Assembly (NCBI RefSeq): GCF_900115195.1
Contig: NZ_FOVO01000023.1
Span: forward strand, 1-60,889
Direction of reading: 5' to 3'
Source: Xenorhabdus japonica
GTDB lineage: Bacteria > Pseudomonadota > Gammaproteobacteria > Enterobacterales > Enterobacteriaceae
Length of the DNA stretch: 60,889 nucleotides
Position 1 is the first letter of the stretch. Each line of letters begins with the position of its first letter. Shown piece by piece: positions 40,587 through 50,460 of the stretch. The notes beneath the pieces are model-generated. The model made no database searches. It had not been told where the DNA came from and saw nothing but the letters and a program-made list of their open reading frames with translations. The translations under genes and the position numbers were made by a program.

Positions 40587-42017
40587 TTGAATACCAGTAA
40601 AGAAAATCAAAGTTTCTACTTTCATGACTATGAAACTTTTGGTAAGCATCCGGCCCTAGATCGTCCCGCACAATTTGCGGGAGTTCGCACCGACAGTGAT
40701 TTCAATATCATTGAAGAGCCTTTAGTGGTGTATTGTGCTCCCGCTGACGATTATCTTCCCGATCCTGAAGCTGTCATGATCACAGGAATTACACCTCAAT
40801 TGGCATTAAAAAAAGGTGTCAACGAAGCTGAATTTGCCCGGCTAATTCATGAAGAATTCAGCAAACCCAATACATGTATTCTTGGCTATAATAATATTCG
40901 TTTTGATGACGAGGTCAGCCGTAATATCTTCTATCGTAATTTTTACGATCCTTATGCCTATAGCTGGCAAAAAGGCAACTCCCGCTGGGATTTACTTGAT
41001 GTATTACGTGCCTGCTATGCCCTGCGTCCGGAAGGCATTGTCTGGCCTGAAAATGAGGATGGATTGCCTAGCTTCAAACTGGAACATCTGACAAAAGCCA
41101 ACGGAGTTGAGCATACTCATGCTCATGATGCTATGTCCGATGTTTATGCCACTATTGCAATGGCAAAATTGGTGAAAAAAGCCCAGCCTAAACTGTTCGA
41201 TTATTTTTTCCAATTGAGAAATAAACAGAAAGTCAGCAATCAAATTGATATCCCACAAATGAAACCTCTGGTTCATGTATCGGGCATGTTCGGAACTCTG
41301 CGCAGCAATATTAGTCTGATTGCCCCTTTGGCATGGCATCCAAGTAACCGCAATGCAGTTATCATGTGCGATCTGGCAGGTGATGTTTCTACACTTCTGG
41401 AACTCAGCGCAGATGAATTACGCGAACGTTTGTATACTCGACGGGATGAATTACAGCCAGACCAAAGCCCGGTGCCAATTAAACTAGTGCATATTAATAA
41501 ATGTCCAATCATTGCACCTGAAAATACCTTGCGCCCAAAAGATGCAGAGCGAGTTGGATTAGATCGCAACCAGTGTGAGCGAAATTTGGCTATTTTGCGC
41601 AATCACCCACAAATTAGAGAAAAAGTCGTTGAACTGTTTTCTCATCCAGAAGAATTTCCTGAATCTGATAATATCGATACTAAACTATACAGCGGTTTTT
41701 TCAGTGATGCTGACAAAACTGCTATGGAAATTATCAGAAAAACCTCCCCCCAAAACTTACCAGCCTTGGATCTAACATTCCAAGATACACGCATTAAGCC
41801 ACTATTATTTCGCTATCGTGCAAGAAATTATCCAGCAACACTGGATCATGATGAACAACAACGTTGGCTGCGCTATCGCCAAGATACGCTAACACAGGAA
41901 AATATCAGCCAATATCTTGCAGCTATTGAAGGGCTTTTTATTGAATATCAATCTGATGAAGAAAAATGCCGCCAGTTAAAAACACTGGTTGATTATGCAA
42001 TTCAAATAGCTGGATAA
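40587..42017 (+). CDS. sbcB: SbcB, exodeoxyribonuclease I
   Basis: This single-strand-specific 3'-5' exonuclease acts in recombination and mismatch repair. The exonuclease motif I is FHDYETFG with the catalytic Asp and Glu, followed by NNIRFDDEV and AHDAMSDVYATI (motif III). Its 476 aa equal E. coli length. The start appears to be TTG at 40587 (NTSKENQS), preceded by CGGAGAG; no ATG lies in frame before the family's first conserved block. Confidence 0.95.
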   Translation: MNTSKENQSFYFHDYETFGKHPALDRPAQFAGVRTDSDFNIIEEPLVVYCAPADDYLPDPEAVMITGITPQLALKKGVNEAEFARLIHEEFSKPNTCILGYNNIRFDDEVSRNIFYRNFYDPYAYSWQKGNSRWDLLDVLRACYALRPEGIVWPENEDGLPSFKLEHLTKANGVEHTHAHDAMSDVYATIAMAKLVKKAQPKLFDYFFQLRNKQKVSNQIDIPQMKPLVHVSGMFGTLRSNISLIAPLAWHPSNRNAVIMCDLAGDVSTLLELSADELRERLYTRRDELQPDQSPVPIKLVHINKCPIIAPENTLRPKDAERVGLDRNQCERNLAILRNHPQIREKVVELFSHPEEFPESDNIDTKLYSGFFSDADKTAMEIIRKTSPQNLPALDLTFQDTRIKPLLFRYRARNYPATLDHDEQQRWLRYRQDTLTQENISQYLAAIEGLFIEYQSDEEKCRQLKTLVDYAIQIAG

Positions 42018-42037
42018 AATCCTATATAAATTCTATG

Positions 42038-42062
42038 CCCAATAGATTTCAAGTTGTAACCT
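42038..42062. repeat. Possible truncated intergenic repeat copy
   Basis: The sequence CCCAATAGATTTCAAGTTG resembles the start of a dispersed intergenic repeat that I recall from Photorhabdus, Xenorhabdus and Yersinia genomes. The expected continuation is missing, so this would be a partial copy. The recollection was not checked by search. Confidence 0.35.
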
Positions 42063-42094
42063 GAACGATAAAGAGAATATTTGTTTAAAAAAGA

Positions 42095-42125
42095 AAAAGA
42101 CCAACATCAATGTTGGTCTTTTTCT
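42095..42125. terminator. Bidirectional terminator between sbcB and dld
   Basis: AAAAGACCAACA pairs with TGTTGGTCTTTT around TCAA, with T-runs on both strands. It lies between the convergent ends of sbcB and dld. Confidence 0.88.
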
Positions 42126-42150
42126 TTTTTTGCTCCATCATGAATGCAAA

Positions 42151-43899
42151 CTAATCATTTTGATGTTCAGTAAATTGGCAACCACACCCTCTCCCCCAAT
42201 TTTTCAGCTTGGAAGTTTTACCAATCCCCGGATTTAAAGTATTAGTTGGATCCGTCAATTGATAGAAGCGCTTAAGCTGTGGTTTAGCTTTATACAAGTG
42301 GCCAACGTTATGCTCGGCAGGATATTCCGCACCTCGTTGATTTAAAATCTCCAGCATTTTTATTTTCAATGCATGAACATCTGTACCTTTTTTAACGATG
42401 TAGTCTTGATGGAATACATGACACATAAAATGTCCATAATATAGCCGATGAACTAATACTTCATTGATTTCAGCGGGCAAAGTTTCAAACCATTCACGAT
42501 CATTACGGCGCAAAGCGATATCTAATGCCAAAATATCTTCTACTTCATTATTGTGAACAGCTTGATAACGAATGGCTGCCCCTGCGGCTGCAAAACGATG
42601 TAAGAATGCTTTCGCCCCCTCTTCTGGGGAACAAGCAAAATACTCTCCATCAGCTTGCTTAAAATAACTCTCCAACCACTCACTCGCCTCTTTTATGCCT
42701 TCACCCGACATTTTCAGCATCAAATGATGTTCAAAGCGGTTTCGATATTCTTTCAGGCGAGTGGGTAAATGAGAAGGTAATAAACGGCTCAGCCCTTGTA
42801 TGACACGATCTGTCAGATGTGATGGCAAAAATGGCACTTTGCCTAATGTGGCCTCGACTCGTCCTTTCAGGTTGAAAAACATTGGCATTTTATCTGTGCC
42901 CAGTTTATCAATCATAACAAAGGTGTCTTTCCCATATATTTCTGCAATATCAAATATATCCCGATGCATATATTCTCCAGCGACTGGTAAGTGCTGGAAA
43001 TTCGATAGAATATGGCGCCGCAATGCTGTCAATACTTCCGGTTGGTTAGTGCCGATATAAAAAACCTGCGAAGATGGCTCTGCCGGAAAAGTATCAAGAC
43101 GGACCGCAAAAACAACCAATTTTCCCGCACAACCCGAAGCTTCAAACAACCTGCGCTCATCAGCATTAAATCTTGATGGCGTATCTGCATCTACATCTCG
43201 GATGCGCTGTGAATATTCATGATCAGAGGCGACTCTATCGCCATGCTGAATATCTTCGGTTCGATAACGTTGCTCTTCCAGACAAATCAAAATATCTTCA
43301 GGCTGATCACCCAAGGATATTCCCAAATGGTTAATTAGTTCAGCCTCCCCCTTTTCATTGACTCGGCCATAAAGTGCCATTTCAGTATAAGCGGGTCCCC
43401 GTTGAACCAAAGAACCCCCTGAGTTATTGCAAATTCCACCAATAACGGATGAACCAATACAGGACGAACCAATAACTGAATGTGGTTCACGTCCCAATGG
43501 TTTCAATTCCTTCTCTAAATGCCACAATGTACTGCCGGGAAACGCAATAACTTGATTCGTTGATTGAAGAATCTGAATTTTATCCATTCGTAAGGTACTG
43601 ATAATGACGATATCACGGTCATAATCATTGCCATTCGGTGTTGATCCCTCCGTTAACCCAGTATTGGCTGCCTGCATCAAAATGATTTTGTCAGCCTCAA
43701 CACAGGCTTTGAATACTTTCCACTGCTCCAATAATGAACCCGGAAATACAACCGCAAGGGCATTTCCTTGTCCAGAACGAAAACCTTTTCGGTAGCGTTC
43801 CGTTTTTCTAGGTTCAATGAGGATATGAGAGGACCCAACAATATTCGTGAGAGTGGCAATTAATTGCTGATTCTGAGGATTTTTAGCATCATTCATCAT
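42151..43899 (-). CDS. dld: Dld, quinone-dependent D-lactate dehydrogenase
   Basis: This is an FAD-linked, membrane-associated respiratory enzyme oxidising D-lactate to pyruvate. The N-terminal FAD-binding domain (about 20-270) contains LTEGSTPNGNDYDRDIVIIST and GSSCIGSSVIGGICNNSGGS. The membrane-binding domain follows at about 310-420. Its 582 aa compare with 571 in E. coli. Confidence 0.95.
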   Translation of the reverse strand: MMNDAKNPQNQQLIATLTNIVGSSHILIEPRKTERYRKGFRSGQGNALAVVFPGSLLEQWKVFKACVEADKIILMQAANTGLTEGSTPNGNDYDRDIVIISTLRMDKIQILQSTNQVIAFPGSTLWHLEKELKPLGREPHSVIGSSCIGSSVIGGICNNSGGSLVQRGPAYTEMALYGRVNEKGEAELINHLGISLGDQPEDILICLEEQRYRTEDIQHGDRVASDHEYSQRIRDVDADTPSRFNADERRLFEASGCAGKLVVFAVRLDTFPAEPSSQVFYIGTNQPEVLTALRRHILSNFQHLPVAGEYMHRDIFDIAEIYGKDTFVMIDKLGTDKMPMFFNLKGRVEATLGKVPFLPSHLTDRVIQGLSRLLPSHLPTRLKEYRNRFEHHLMLKMSGEGIKEASEWLESYFKQADGEYFACSPEEGAKAFLHRFAAAGAAIRYQAVHNNEVEDILALDIALRRNDREWFETLPAEINEVLVHRLYYGHFMCHVFHQDYIVKKGTDVHALKIKMLEILNQRGAEYPAEHNVGHLYKAKPQLKRFYQLTDPTNTLNPGIGKTSKLKNWGRGCGCQFTEHQND

Positions 43900-44383
43900 A
43901 ATTCTCTTACCTTACTAGAGCCAGACAGACCAGCTCTCAATGAAATCAGGCATGGCTAATTTACCATTTATTATATGATGTCTTTTGATAAAATCTGTAT
44001 GATTTATACTCTTTTTTCATTTCAAGTAAAAATCTACCTTCATAGAAGGCAGTATTGATTGTGCCCCAAACGGATGCACAAAAAACTAAAAATAAGTATC
44101 CCCCGGCATAGCCCTGTCTCTTATACACAACTTTGTATCCTGCTGTTTTTTATATAAATTATTTTAAACTCCTCGAGACAGCATTAGAGAATATTTCCTT
44201 TAAAATCAGTTGGGTATATTTATCAAATTGCGGTTATTTGCTCGTAATTTAAGATGTGACTAAAAGACAGGCCTAGCAGGGGGTTTTCTATATATAATAA
44301 AACAGCACCCGATGGTGCTGTTTTAAAACCAAATTTTCAATTCAACTTACTGGTTTTTAGCAATAAACTAAACCACTTTCTGA
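43900..44383. other. Gap between puuP and dld, with IS4-family-like end
   Basis: This 484-bp gap contains the dld promoter region and the puuP terminator (44299-44324). At 44114-44132 it holds CTGTCTCTTATACACAACT, one base from the 19-bp mosaic end of Tn5/IS50-type elements. A short inverted partner GAGACAG is at 44175-44181. No transposase is present, so it would be a solo relic. Confidence 0.45.
44299..44324 (-). terminator. Intrinsic terminator after puuP
   Basis: AAAACAGCACC pairs with GGTGCTGTTTT around CGAT; the minus-strand tail is T-rich. It lies 60 nt past the puuP stop. Confidence 0.82.
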
Positions 44384-45760
44384 CTATGATTCAGTAAACT
44401 GTGGCATTGGTTGACGGAAGCTACGAGTCAGGAAAAACATGTAAAGAAGACCAATGCTCCCCCAAACCAAACCTAATTCCATAGAGTTTACTTCCAAATT
44501 CATCCACAAGACACCCACAGTCGCAGCACCAAGAAGTGGTAAGATCAAGAAGTTCAAGGTATCTTTCAATGTATTATTGCGACGTTCACGAATATAGAAT
44601 TGAGAAATCACCGATAAGTTCACAAACGTAAATGCAACCAATGCACCAAAATTAATCAGAGCCGTTGCAGTCACCAGATTCAACCAACCTGCGGATAAAG
44701 CAATAATGCCAACCAATATCACGTTGATTGATGGAGTACGCCATTTAGGGTGAACATAAGCAAATACTTTTTCAGGCAATACACCATCACGCCCCATTAC
44801 ATAGAGTAGACGAGATACACCTGCGTGTGCTGCCATACCAGAAGCCATCACGGTTACACAGGAAAACACCAAAATAATTGATTGAAATAGTGCCCCTGCA
44901 ACGTACAGCATAATTTCTGGTTGAGATTCATCAGGGTTTTTAAACCGAGAAATATCAGGGAAATAGAGCTGTAAGAAATAAGACACCGCAATGAAGATAA
45001 CACCACCAATTAATGCAGTCAGGAAAATCGCTTTCGGAATAACCTTTTCTGCATTAGGTGTTTCTTCAGATAAAGAGCTAATACCATCAAACCCGAGGAA
45101 AGAGAAACAAAGTATCGTCGCTCCGGTTATCATTGGAATCAATTTTGCTTCTTCCGACGTAAACGGTCGCATACTGAACAAAGTGCCAGCACCTTCCCCG
45201 CTATGTACGCCATACATTAAGAAACCGACAAATGCCACTATGACAGCAATTTGCACAACCACAATCAGGCCATTAAGGTTTGCTACAACGTTAATACCAC
45301 TCAGGTTGAACACTGTCATCAATACTGCCAAACTAGCCACAAAGATCCAAGGATCAATGCCTGGGAAAATGGCTTGAAGATAAATTTTTGCCAGCAAGAT
45401 ATTGATCATCGGCATAAGCAGATAATCTAGTAAAGACGACCAACCTACCATAAACCCAAGATGGGGATTCATTGATTTTTGTACGTATGTGTAGGCGGAA
45501 CCTGCTGATGGGAAACGTTTTACTAATTTTCCATAACTTAAAGCTGTAAATAAAATTGCGGTCAGTGCGATAGCATAAGATGTCGCAACATGTCCATCCG
45601 TCAATTTAGAAACTATGCCAAAAGTATCAAAGATGGTCATTGGCTGCATGTACGCAAGACCCATCATGACTACTTGAAACAGAGTCAATGTTCTTCTCAA
45701 TTGAACGCGATTGCTGGCGCTGGCTTGGTTAGTGCCGATAGGGATTGAATTATGCGACAT
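44384..45760 (-). CDS. puuP: PuuP-like putrescine importer (APC family)
   Basis: This 12-TM amino-acid/polyamine permease resembles E. coli PuuP along its length: [60 protein letters not shown] and [19 protein letters not shown]. Its 458 aa compare with 461. It probably takes up putrescine as carbon and nitrogen source. It has GGGAGG before the ATG, and an overlapping upstream ORF ends inside its start. None of the puuABCDE genes lies next to it. Confidence 0.88.
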   Translation of the reverse strand: MSHNSIPIGTNQASASNRVQLRRTLTLFQVVMMGLAYMQPMTIFDTFGIVSKLTDGHVATSYAIALTAILFTALSYGKLVKRFPSAGSAYTYVQKSMNPHLGFMVGWSSLLDYLLMPMINILLAKIYLQAIFPGIDPWIFVASLAVLMTVFNLSGINVVANLNGLIVVVQIAVIVAFVGFLMYGVHSGEGAGTLFSMRPFTSEEAKLIPMITGATILCFSFLGFDGISSLSEETPNAEKVIPKAIFLTALIGGVIFIAVSYFLQLYFPDISRFKNPDESQPEIMLYVAGALFQSIILVFSCVTVMASGMAAHAGVSRLLYVMGRDGVLPEKVFAYVHPKWRTPSINVILVGIIALSAGWLNLVTATALINFGALVAFTFVNLSVISQFYIRERRNNTLKDTLNFLILPLLGAATVGVLWMNLEVNSMELGLVWGSIGLLYMFFLTRSFRQPMPQFTES

Positions 45761-45962
45761 GAGCGAAACCTCCCATAACTTCGATCTGGGTACTGATACA
45801 ACTACTTAATCGATAGTTACTGGGTAGACTTCGCATCTGTCTATGGACAGAAAAGAAAGAAGAATTAGAGGATGGTGAACTGACAGAGGGCCATGCCCCG
45901 TAGTCATCGTTGCAGCAACGAGCGCCAATTGGCACAAGTGCAAAAGAGAATAGTTGCTCCAT
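45750..45962 (-). CDS. Possible leader ORF overlapping the puuP start
   Basis: A 70-codon frame beginning [19 protein letters not shown] has a GAGG ribosome site about 9 nt upstream and ends 8 nt into puuP, so it covers the puuP ribosome site. No protein family is recognised, and the second half is Ser-rich and looks non-globular. The layout fits a translated leader controlling puuP by coupling or arrest, but chance is not excluded. Confidence 0.4.
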   Translation of the reverse strand: MEQLFSFALVPIGARCCNDDYGAWPSVSSPSSNSSFFSVHRQMRSLPSNYRLSSCISTQIEVMGGFAHVA

Positions 45963-46075
45963 ATTTGCATTCCTCAGTACAGCAACCCTGTTTCAATTAT
46001 GGTTGCTTATGGTCAATATCGATCCGGAACAGAATCCGGCCTCTTGGTGTTGTAAAAAATAACTCAAAGCAAAAA

Positions 46076-46109
46076 AAATAACTGGTGCATATTTACGCAC
46101 CAGTTATTT
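46076..46109 (-). terminator. Strong hairpin with minus-strand T-run upstream of puuP leader
   Basis: AAATAACTGGTGC pairs with GCACCAGTTATTT around an 8-nt loop; on the minus strand it is followed by TTTTTT. It may be a backup terminator of the iron operon or an attenuator in the puuP leader, since it lies about 115 nt before the leader ORF. The rest of 45963-46425 shows no gene. Confidence 0.75.
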
Positions 46110-46326
46110 TTAGTGCACGCATTTTGCACTTCAAGTCCAGAAATAGCAAGCGCCACGACACTAAAAATTTATTATTTTTTACGACACTACAAGACCTTAT
46201 AAAATAAGCTCTTACTGAGTTTGTGCTCAAGACTAACGCCTTCATATCCGTTGATTGGCCTTTGGTTGTTTTTTAGCACAGAGGAAAACTATTTGCCAAT
46301 TAATCATGAGTATCTTGATAGAAAAA

Positions 46327-46366
46327 AAATCATCCCATCATCACAAAATCGATGATGGGATGATTT
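46327..46366 (-). terminator. Intrinsic terminator after the TonB receptor gene
   Basis: A 16-bp perfect stem AAATCATCCCATCATC pairs with GATGATGGGATGATTT around an 8-nt loop, with a T-run on the minus strand (A-run at 46322-46329). It lies 60 nt past the receptor stop and closes the iron operon. Confidence 0.9.
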
Positions 46367-46425
46367 TATATCATGTCTAAATGTTATGCATAATGACTAA
46401 TATTAATAAAAAAACGAAATATTAG

Positions 46426-48411
46426 TTAAAAATCATAATTAACGCCGATATTGTAACGGCGACCATCTAGGACTGCTCCGTGGGTTTCTTGGGTAACACG
46501 TTTATCAAAGAGGTTATAAACGCCTCCTGACAAGCGAAGATTTTTAGTCAGATTATAAGCCATACCAAGATCGACAAAAGTATAGGATGGTGTGCCTGCT
46601 TTTGGCTGACCACGATATATATACTCCGTTGATTTACCTCTAAAGTTTACACGTGCCCACGTCTCCATTTCTGGAAGAGCCTGCCAATTCAATGTTGCAT
46701 TAACCATATGTTTTGGAACTTTATTTAAAGCTATCCCTTTTTCTTTACCGCTTTTTTGCTCTGATTCGGTATATGTATAGTTTGCCGCTAATGATAAGTC
46801 TTCGACAATATCCCAATTTATTGTAGATTCGATACCTCGAAGATTAGCCTTATCTACGTTCACACGATCACTGATAAATTTGTAAGCTGTATCACCAATT
46901 GTACATTTTTTATTTTTACCACCACTTGGATCGGTACAACGGCGTAATTCCGTGATTTTATCCTTATAATCTGTGTTAAACACAGTCAAACCAATATTTA
47001 AGTTCTCTTGATTATTCCAAATAATACTAATTTCTTGATTGAAGCTTTTCTCTGGCTTCAAATCCGAACTTCCAACAATAACTGCTGTTTTCTCTCTAAA
47101 TCCATTAATTAATCTGGACGCACCACCTGTAGCTTGCCCCCAATCAGAAGAAACCTGACGCAATTCAGGAGAACGATATCCTGTTGCTACCCCACCTTTT
47201 ACTGTCCATTGTTCATTTAAGTGCCAAACACCATATAAACGAGGAGTCCAATGAGTGCCAAATTCTTCATCCTTATCCAAACGAATACCACTCGTCAAAG
47301 TGAAATCATTCGTCGTTTGCCATTCATCTTCGGCGAACAAAGCCCAGCTCCAACGGTCTAATTTATTTATATCTTTCTTTGATTCTAGTTTGTTTCCATT
47401 GTCTTTTAACGTCTCATAACGATATTGTCCACCTACACTTAATGTATGAATATCGAATACAAAGTTTGCATGACTATTAAATACAATGTCACTATATTTC
47501 ATTTCACGACCCGGGTTTCGTGATTCATCTTTTTGAATATAGGAAGTCACTGTACCAAAATCATAAGTACCATTGTGAGTAATGGAATAATTATTGCGAG
47601 AAAACTTTTCTTTATCTGAGCTATTATCCGATTTCCCTTCAGTGGTACTGCGATCCTGCTCATACCTCCCAATTTCGAAATCGAAAGTATTTTGCTCATT
47701 CGGAGTCAGAGATACAGTTGCAGTTCCACTGCGCATTTCTTGTTCACTAAAGCCATCAAAGAATTTATCTTCATTACGATGAGAAAACAGACCATGTACT
47801 TTTAATCCCAATACCCCATCAATTACAGGACCTGCTGCATAAACATTGGTTTGATAGCTATTACCTGAATTTTTACTTTCGGTTAATGTTGTATCAGCAC
47901 GCAAACTAGCTTTCCATTCTTTTTGTACTTTACGCGTAATAACATTAATTACTCCTCCCATAGCATCAGAGCCATAGAGAGCAGACATCGGTCCACGCAC
48001 TACTTCAATACGTTCAATAGCTGATAATGGAGGTAACCATCCCTGCTCAATACCTGGACCATCGCTGTTTGGTCGAGTCGTACGAGTATCCATCCGTTTT
48101 CCATCAATTAAAATCAAAGTATATTTTGATGCCATTCCGCGGATACTAATATCACTCTTACTACCACCACCAGTAACAACCACTCCCGGCACATCTTTCA
48201 ATGCGTCTGTCACATCACGGTAGGCTTTAGTTTCTAGTTGCTCACGGCTGACAACTGAAATAGAAGCTGGTGCATCTTCAATCTTTTGCTGGAACCCCGC
48301 CGCTGTAGTGACAATAATTTTATCTTCACTATTATTAGCAGCTAAAACAGTGCTGGACGAAATAGCAGCAACAATACCTAACACAATTTTTTTCTTTGCA
48401 AAAACAGCCAT
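46426..48411 (-). CDS. yiuR: TonB-dependent siderophore receptor (CirA/YiuR-like)
   Basis: This outer-membrane 22-strand barrel with a plug imports a ferric siderophore. The signal peptide is AKKKIVLGIVAAISSSTVLA; a TonB box (DKIIVTTA) follows. The plug has VVVTGGGSKSDISIRGM, YTLILIDGKRM and VVRGPMSALYGSDAMGGVINVIT. The chain ends in aromatic Phe (YNIGVNYDF), as barrel proteins do. I chose ATG 48411 (MAVFAKKK), with GGAGAA upstream; 48468 would add 19 residues before the signal. It resembles CirA and Yersinia YiuR. The ligand is unknown. Confidence 0.85.
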   Translation of the reverse strand: MAVFAKKKIVLGIVAAISSSTVLAANNSEDKIIVTTAAGFQQKIEDAPASISVVSREQLETKAYRDVTDALKDVPGVVVTGGGSKSDISIRGMASKYTLILIDGKRMDTRTTRPNSDGPGIEQGWLPPLSAIERIEVVRGPMSALYGSDAMGGVINVITRKVQKEWKASLRADTTLTESKNSGNSYQTNVYAAGPVIDGVLGLKVHGLFSHRNEDKFFDGFSEQEMRSGTATVSLTPNEQNTFDFEIGRYEQDRSTTEGKSDNSSDKEKFSRNNYSITHNGTYDFGTVTSYIQKDESRNPGREMKYSDIVFNSHANFVFDIHTLSVGGQYRYETLKDNGNKLESKKDINKLDRWSWALFAEDEWQTTNDFTLTSGIRLDKDEEFGTHWTPRLYGVWHLNEQWTVKGGVATGYRSPELRQVSSDWGQATGGASRLINGFREKTAVIVGSSDLKPEKSFNQEISIIWNNQENLNIGLTVFNTDYKDKITELRRCTDPSGGKNKKCTIGDTAYKFISDRVNVDKANLRGIESTINWDIVEDLSLAANYTYTESEQKSGKEKGIALNKVPKHMVNATLNWQALPEMETWARVNFRGKSTEYIYRGQPKAGTPSYTFVDLGMAYNLTKNLRLSGGVYNLFDKRVTQETHGAVLDGRRYNIGVNYDF

Positions 48412-48569
48412 TCCCGATTCTCCAAAAGGTAGAATAGAATTATTGAAATTAATATGGGTAACCAACACGTGCCCACCAAACAGGGATAACTAATTATCCC
48501 TGTCAGTGTTGTATTTATTAAATTAATTATATTTTAATTTTAATAAATTGATTTATAGCTTTTATTATT

Positions 48570-49358
48570 CTAACTTACTAATTCTGTCACTAAACCATCA
48601 ATTAATACTTGTGGAACTCCCTGAGAACAACGTTCAATTCGGCCTTTAATACCATACACTTCCGCCAAACTACCTGAAGTAATAACTTGTTCAGGTATAC
48701 CTTCGGAAATTAATTTACCTTTCTTTAGCATTAATACATGGTCACCATGACGCAATGCGATATTAATATCGTGAACAACAACAATCGTAATAATATTACG
48801 ACGACGCGTTTCACGTGCAACTAAATCCATTACATGATATTGGTAATTTAAATCCAAAGCACTTAATGGTTCATCTAATAATAATAATGTCGGACGGCGG
48901 ATTAATGATTGAGCCAACCCAACCAACTGTTTCTGACCACCAGACAGTTGGTCCAGATAACTGAGCGCCAAATGCTCAATACCAAGCTGGCGCAGCAGTT
49001 CCATGACTTCTTGTTCACATTGGCTACTGCTCACACCACCTGATGCCCGTTGAGCAACGATAACCGATTCCAATACATGAAGATGCACACCTGCCGGTAA
49101 TGATTGAGGCAAATAAACCACGTTTTGAGCACGTTGGGCAAAATTCATCTTTATCAAATCCTGCCCATCCAACAGCAGTTCACCACTGGCTTTATTCAAT
49201 CCCGCCAGCGAACGCAGGAGTGTTGATTTACCGCAACCATTCGGCCCCAACAATACGGTGATTTGACCACGTGGCAATGAACTGATATCCAGATGTTCAA
49301 TCACAGGATACTTCGGATATCCTGTCGTCAATCGATTAATTTTTAGTCCCTGACTCAT
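48570..49358 (-). CDS. yiuC: Iron-siderophore ABC transporter ATPase
   Basis: This is a FecE/FepC-type ATPase. The Walker A is GPNGCGKST, the Q-loop LPQSLPAGVHLH, the signature LSGGQKQLVGLAQ, and the Walker B LLLLDEPLSALD. Its start overlaps the permease stop as ATGA. Its 262 aa are normal. The yiuC symbol is by gene order and resemblance to the Yersinia Yiu system, not proven. Confidence 0.88.
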   Translation of the reverse strand: MSQGLKINRLTTGYPKYPVIEHLDISSLPRGQITVLLGPNGCGKSTLLRSLAGLNKASGELLLDGQDLIKMNFAQRAQNVVYLPQSLPAGVHLHVLESVIVAQRASGGVSSSQCEQEVMELLRQLGIEHLALSYLDQLSGGQKQLVGLAQSLIRRPTLLLLDEPLSALDLNYQYHVMDLVARETRRRNIITIVVVHDINIALRHGDHVLMLKKGKLISEGIPEQVITSGSLAEVYGIKGRIERCSQGVPQVLIDGLVTELVS

Positions 49359-50440
49359 ACATTCCCCCTATGGCGTAAAACGATGCTCAGGAAGAAAGGC
49401 ACACCGACCAACGATGTTACGATCCCAACCGGGATGATAACGCCCGGGATCAGGTTCTTAGAAGCGATGGAAGCCATTGATAAAACCAATGCACCAATCA
49501 ACGCACTCGCAGGCAGGAAGAAACGATGATCTTCACCAAACATCATTCTGGCGATATGAGGAGCCACCAATCCAATAAAAGCAATTGGACCAACAAATGC
49601 AACCGCTAATGCCGTCAGGATACTGATACGCAACAATGTTCCCAAACGAAGGCGGCTGATATTAATACCAAAGCTGATCGCGCGATCTTCTCCTAGACGC
49701 AAAGCAGTCAACTTCCAAGAATTACTCATTGAGATAGGCATAATGACTGAGAACACTAACATCATAACGCCCAGTTTTTCCCATGTCGCTCTACCTAAGC
49801 TACCCATTGTCCAAAAAACAAACCCTTGTAAGGTATCTTCCGTAGCGATAAATTGCATCATCGAAACTAACGCATTGAATGTAAATACCATCGCAATTCC
49901 GAACAATACAACGCCTGAGGTTGCAACTCTTGTCCAACGGGTAACACCATCAAGCATCAGGGCAGCTAATAACGCAAAGAGAAAAGCATTTGCAGAAATA
50001 AACCACTGATCTGGTATTCCCGGAATACCAATTCCAAGCACAATAGCCAATGCCGCACCAAAAGAAGCGGCATTGGAAACCCCTAACGTAAATGGGCTAG
50101 CTAGTGGGTTATTCAGGATTGTCTGCATTTCAGCGCCAGCCAATCCAAGCGATAGGCCGATCACTACCGCCATCAGGGTATAAGGTAATCGAATATCCCA
50201 AACAATCACCCGTGTTGCTACGTTAACACTTTCTGGTGAAACCAGTGTTTGCCAGAGGGTTTGTAGTGATAACCCTGATGGTCCCATTGTAAAATCCAAT
50301 ACAACAGAGGTGCCAATCACCAAAACGATGAATAATATCCATGCAATACGTCGGCGCAGGATATGACGATAATGTGCTTTTATATCGCAATCACTTAATT
50401 GCTGTTTCACCATTGGCATAGGCTCGGTAGTGACACTCAT
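49355..50440 (-). CDS. yiuB: Iron-siderophore ABC transporter permease (FecCD family)
   Basis: This inner-membrane permease has about 9-10 TM segments of the BtuC/FecCD type. Signature elements are [41 protein letters not shown]-like text (about 95-135) and [20 protein letters not shown] near the end. A single permease gene serves the system, so it likely acts as a homodimer. It starts 20 nt after the binding-protein gene. Confidence 0.88.
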   Translation of the reverse strand: [361 protein letters not shown]

Positions 50441-50460
50441 TTTTTATTACCTATTACTGC

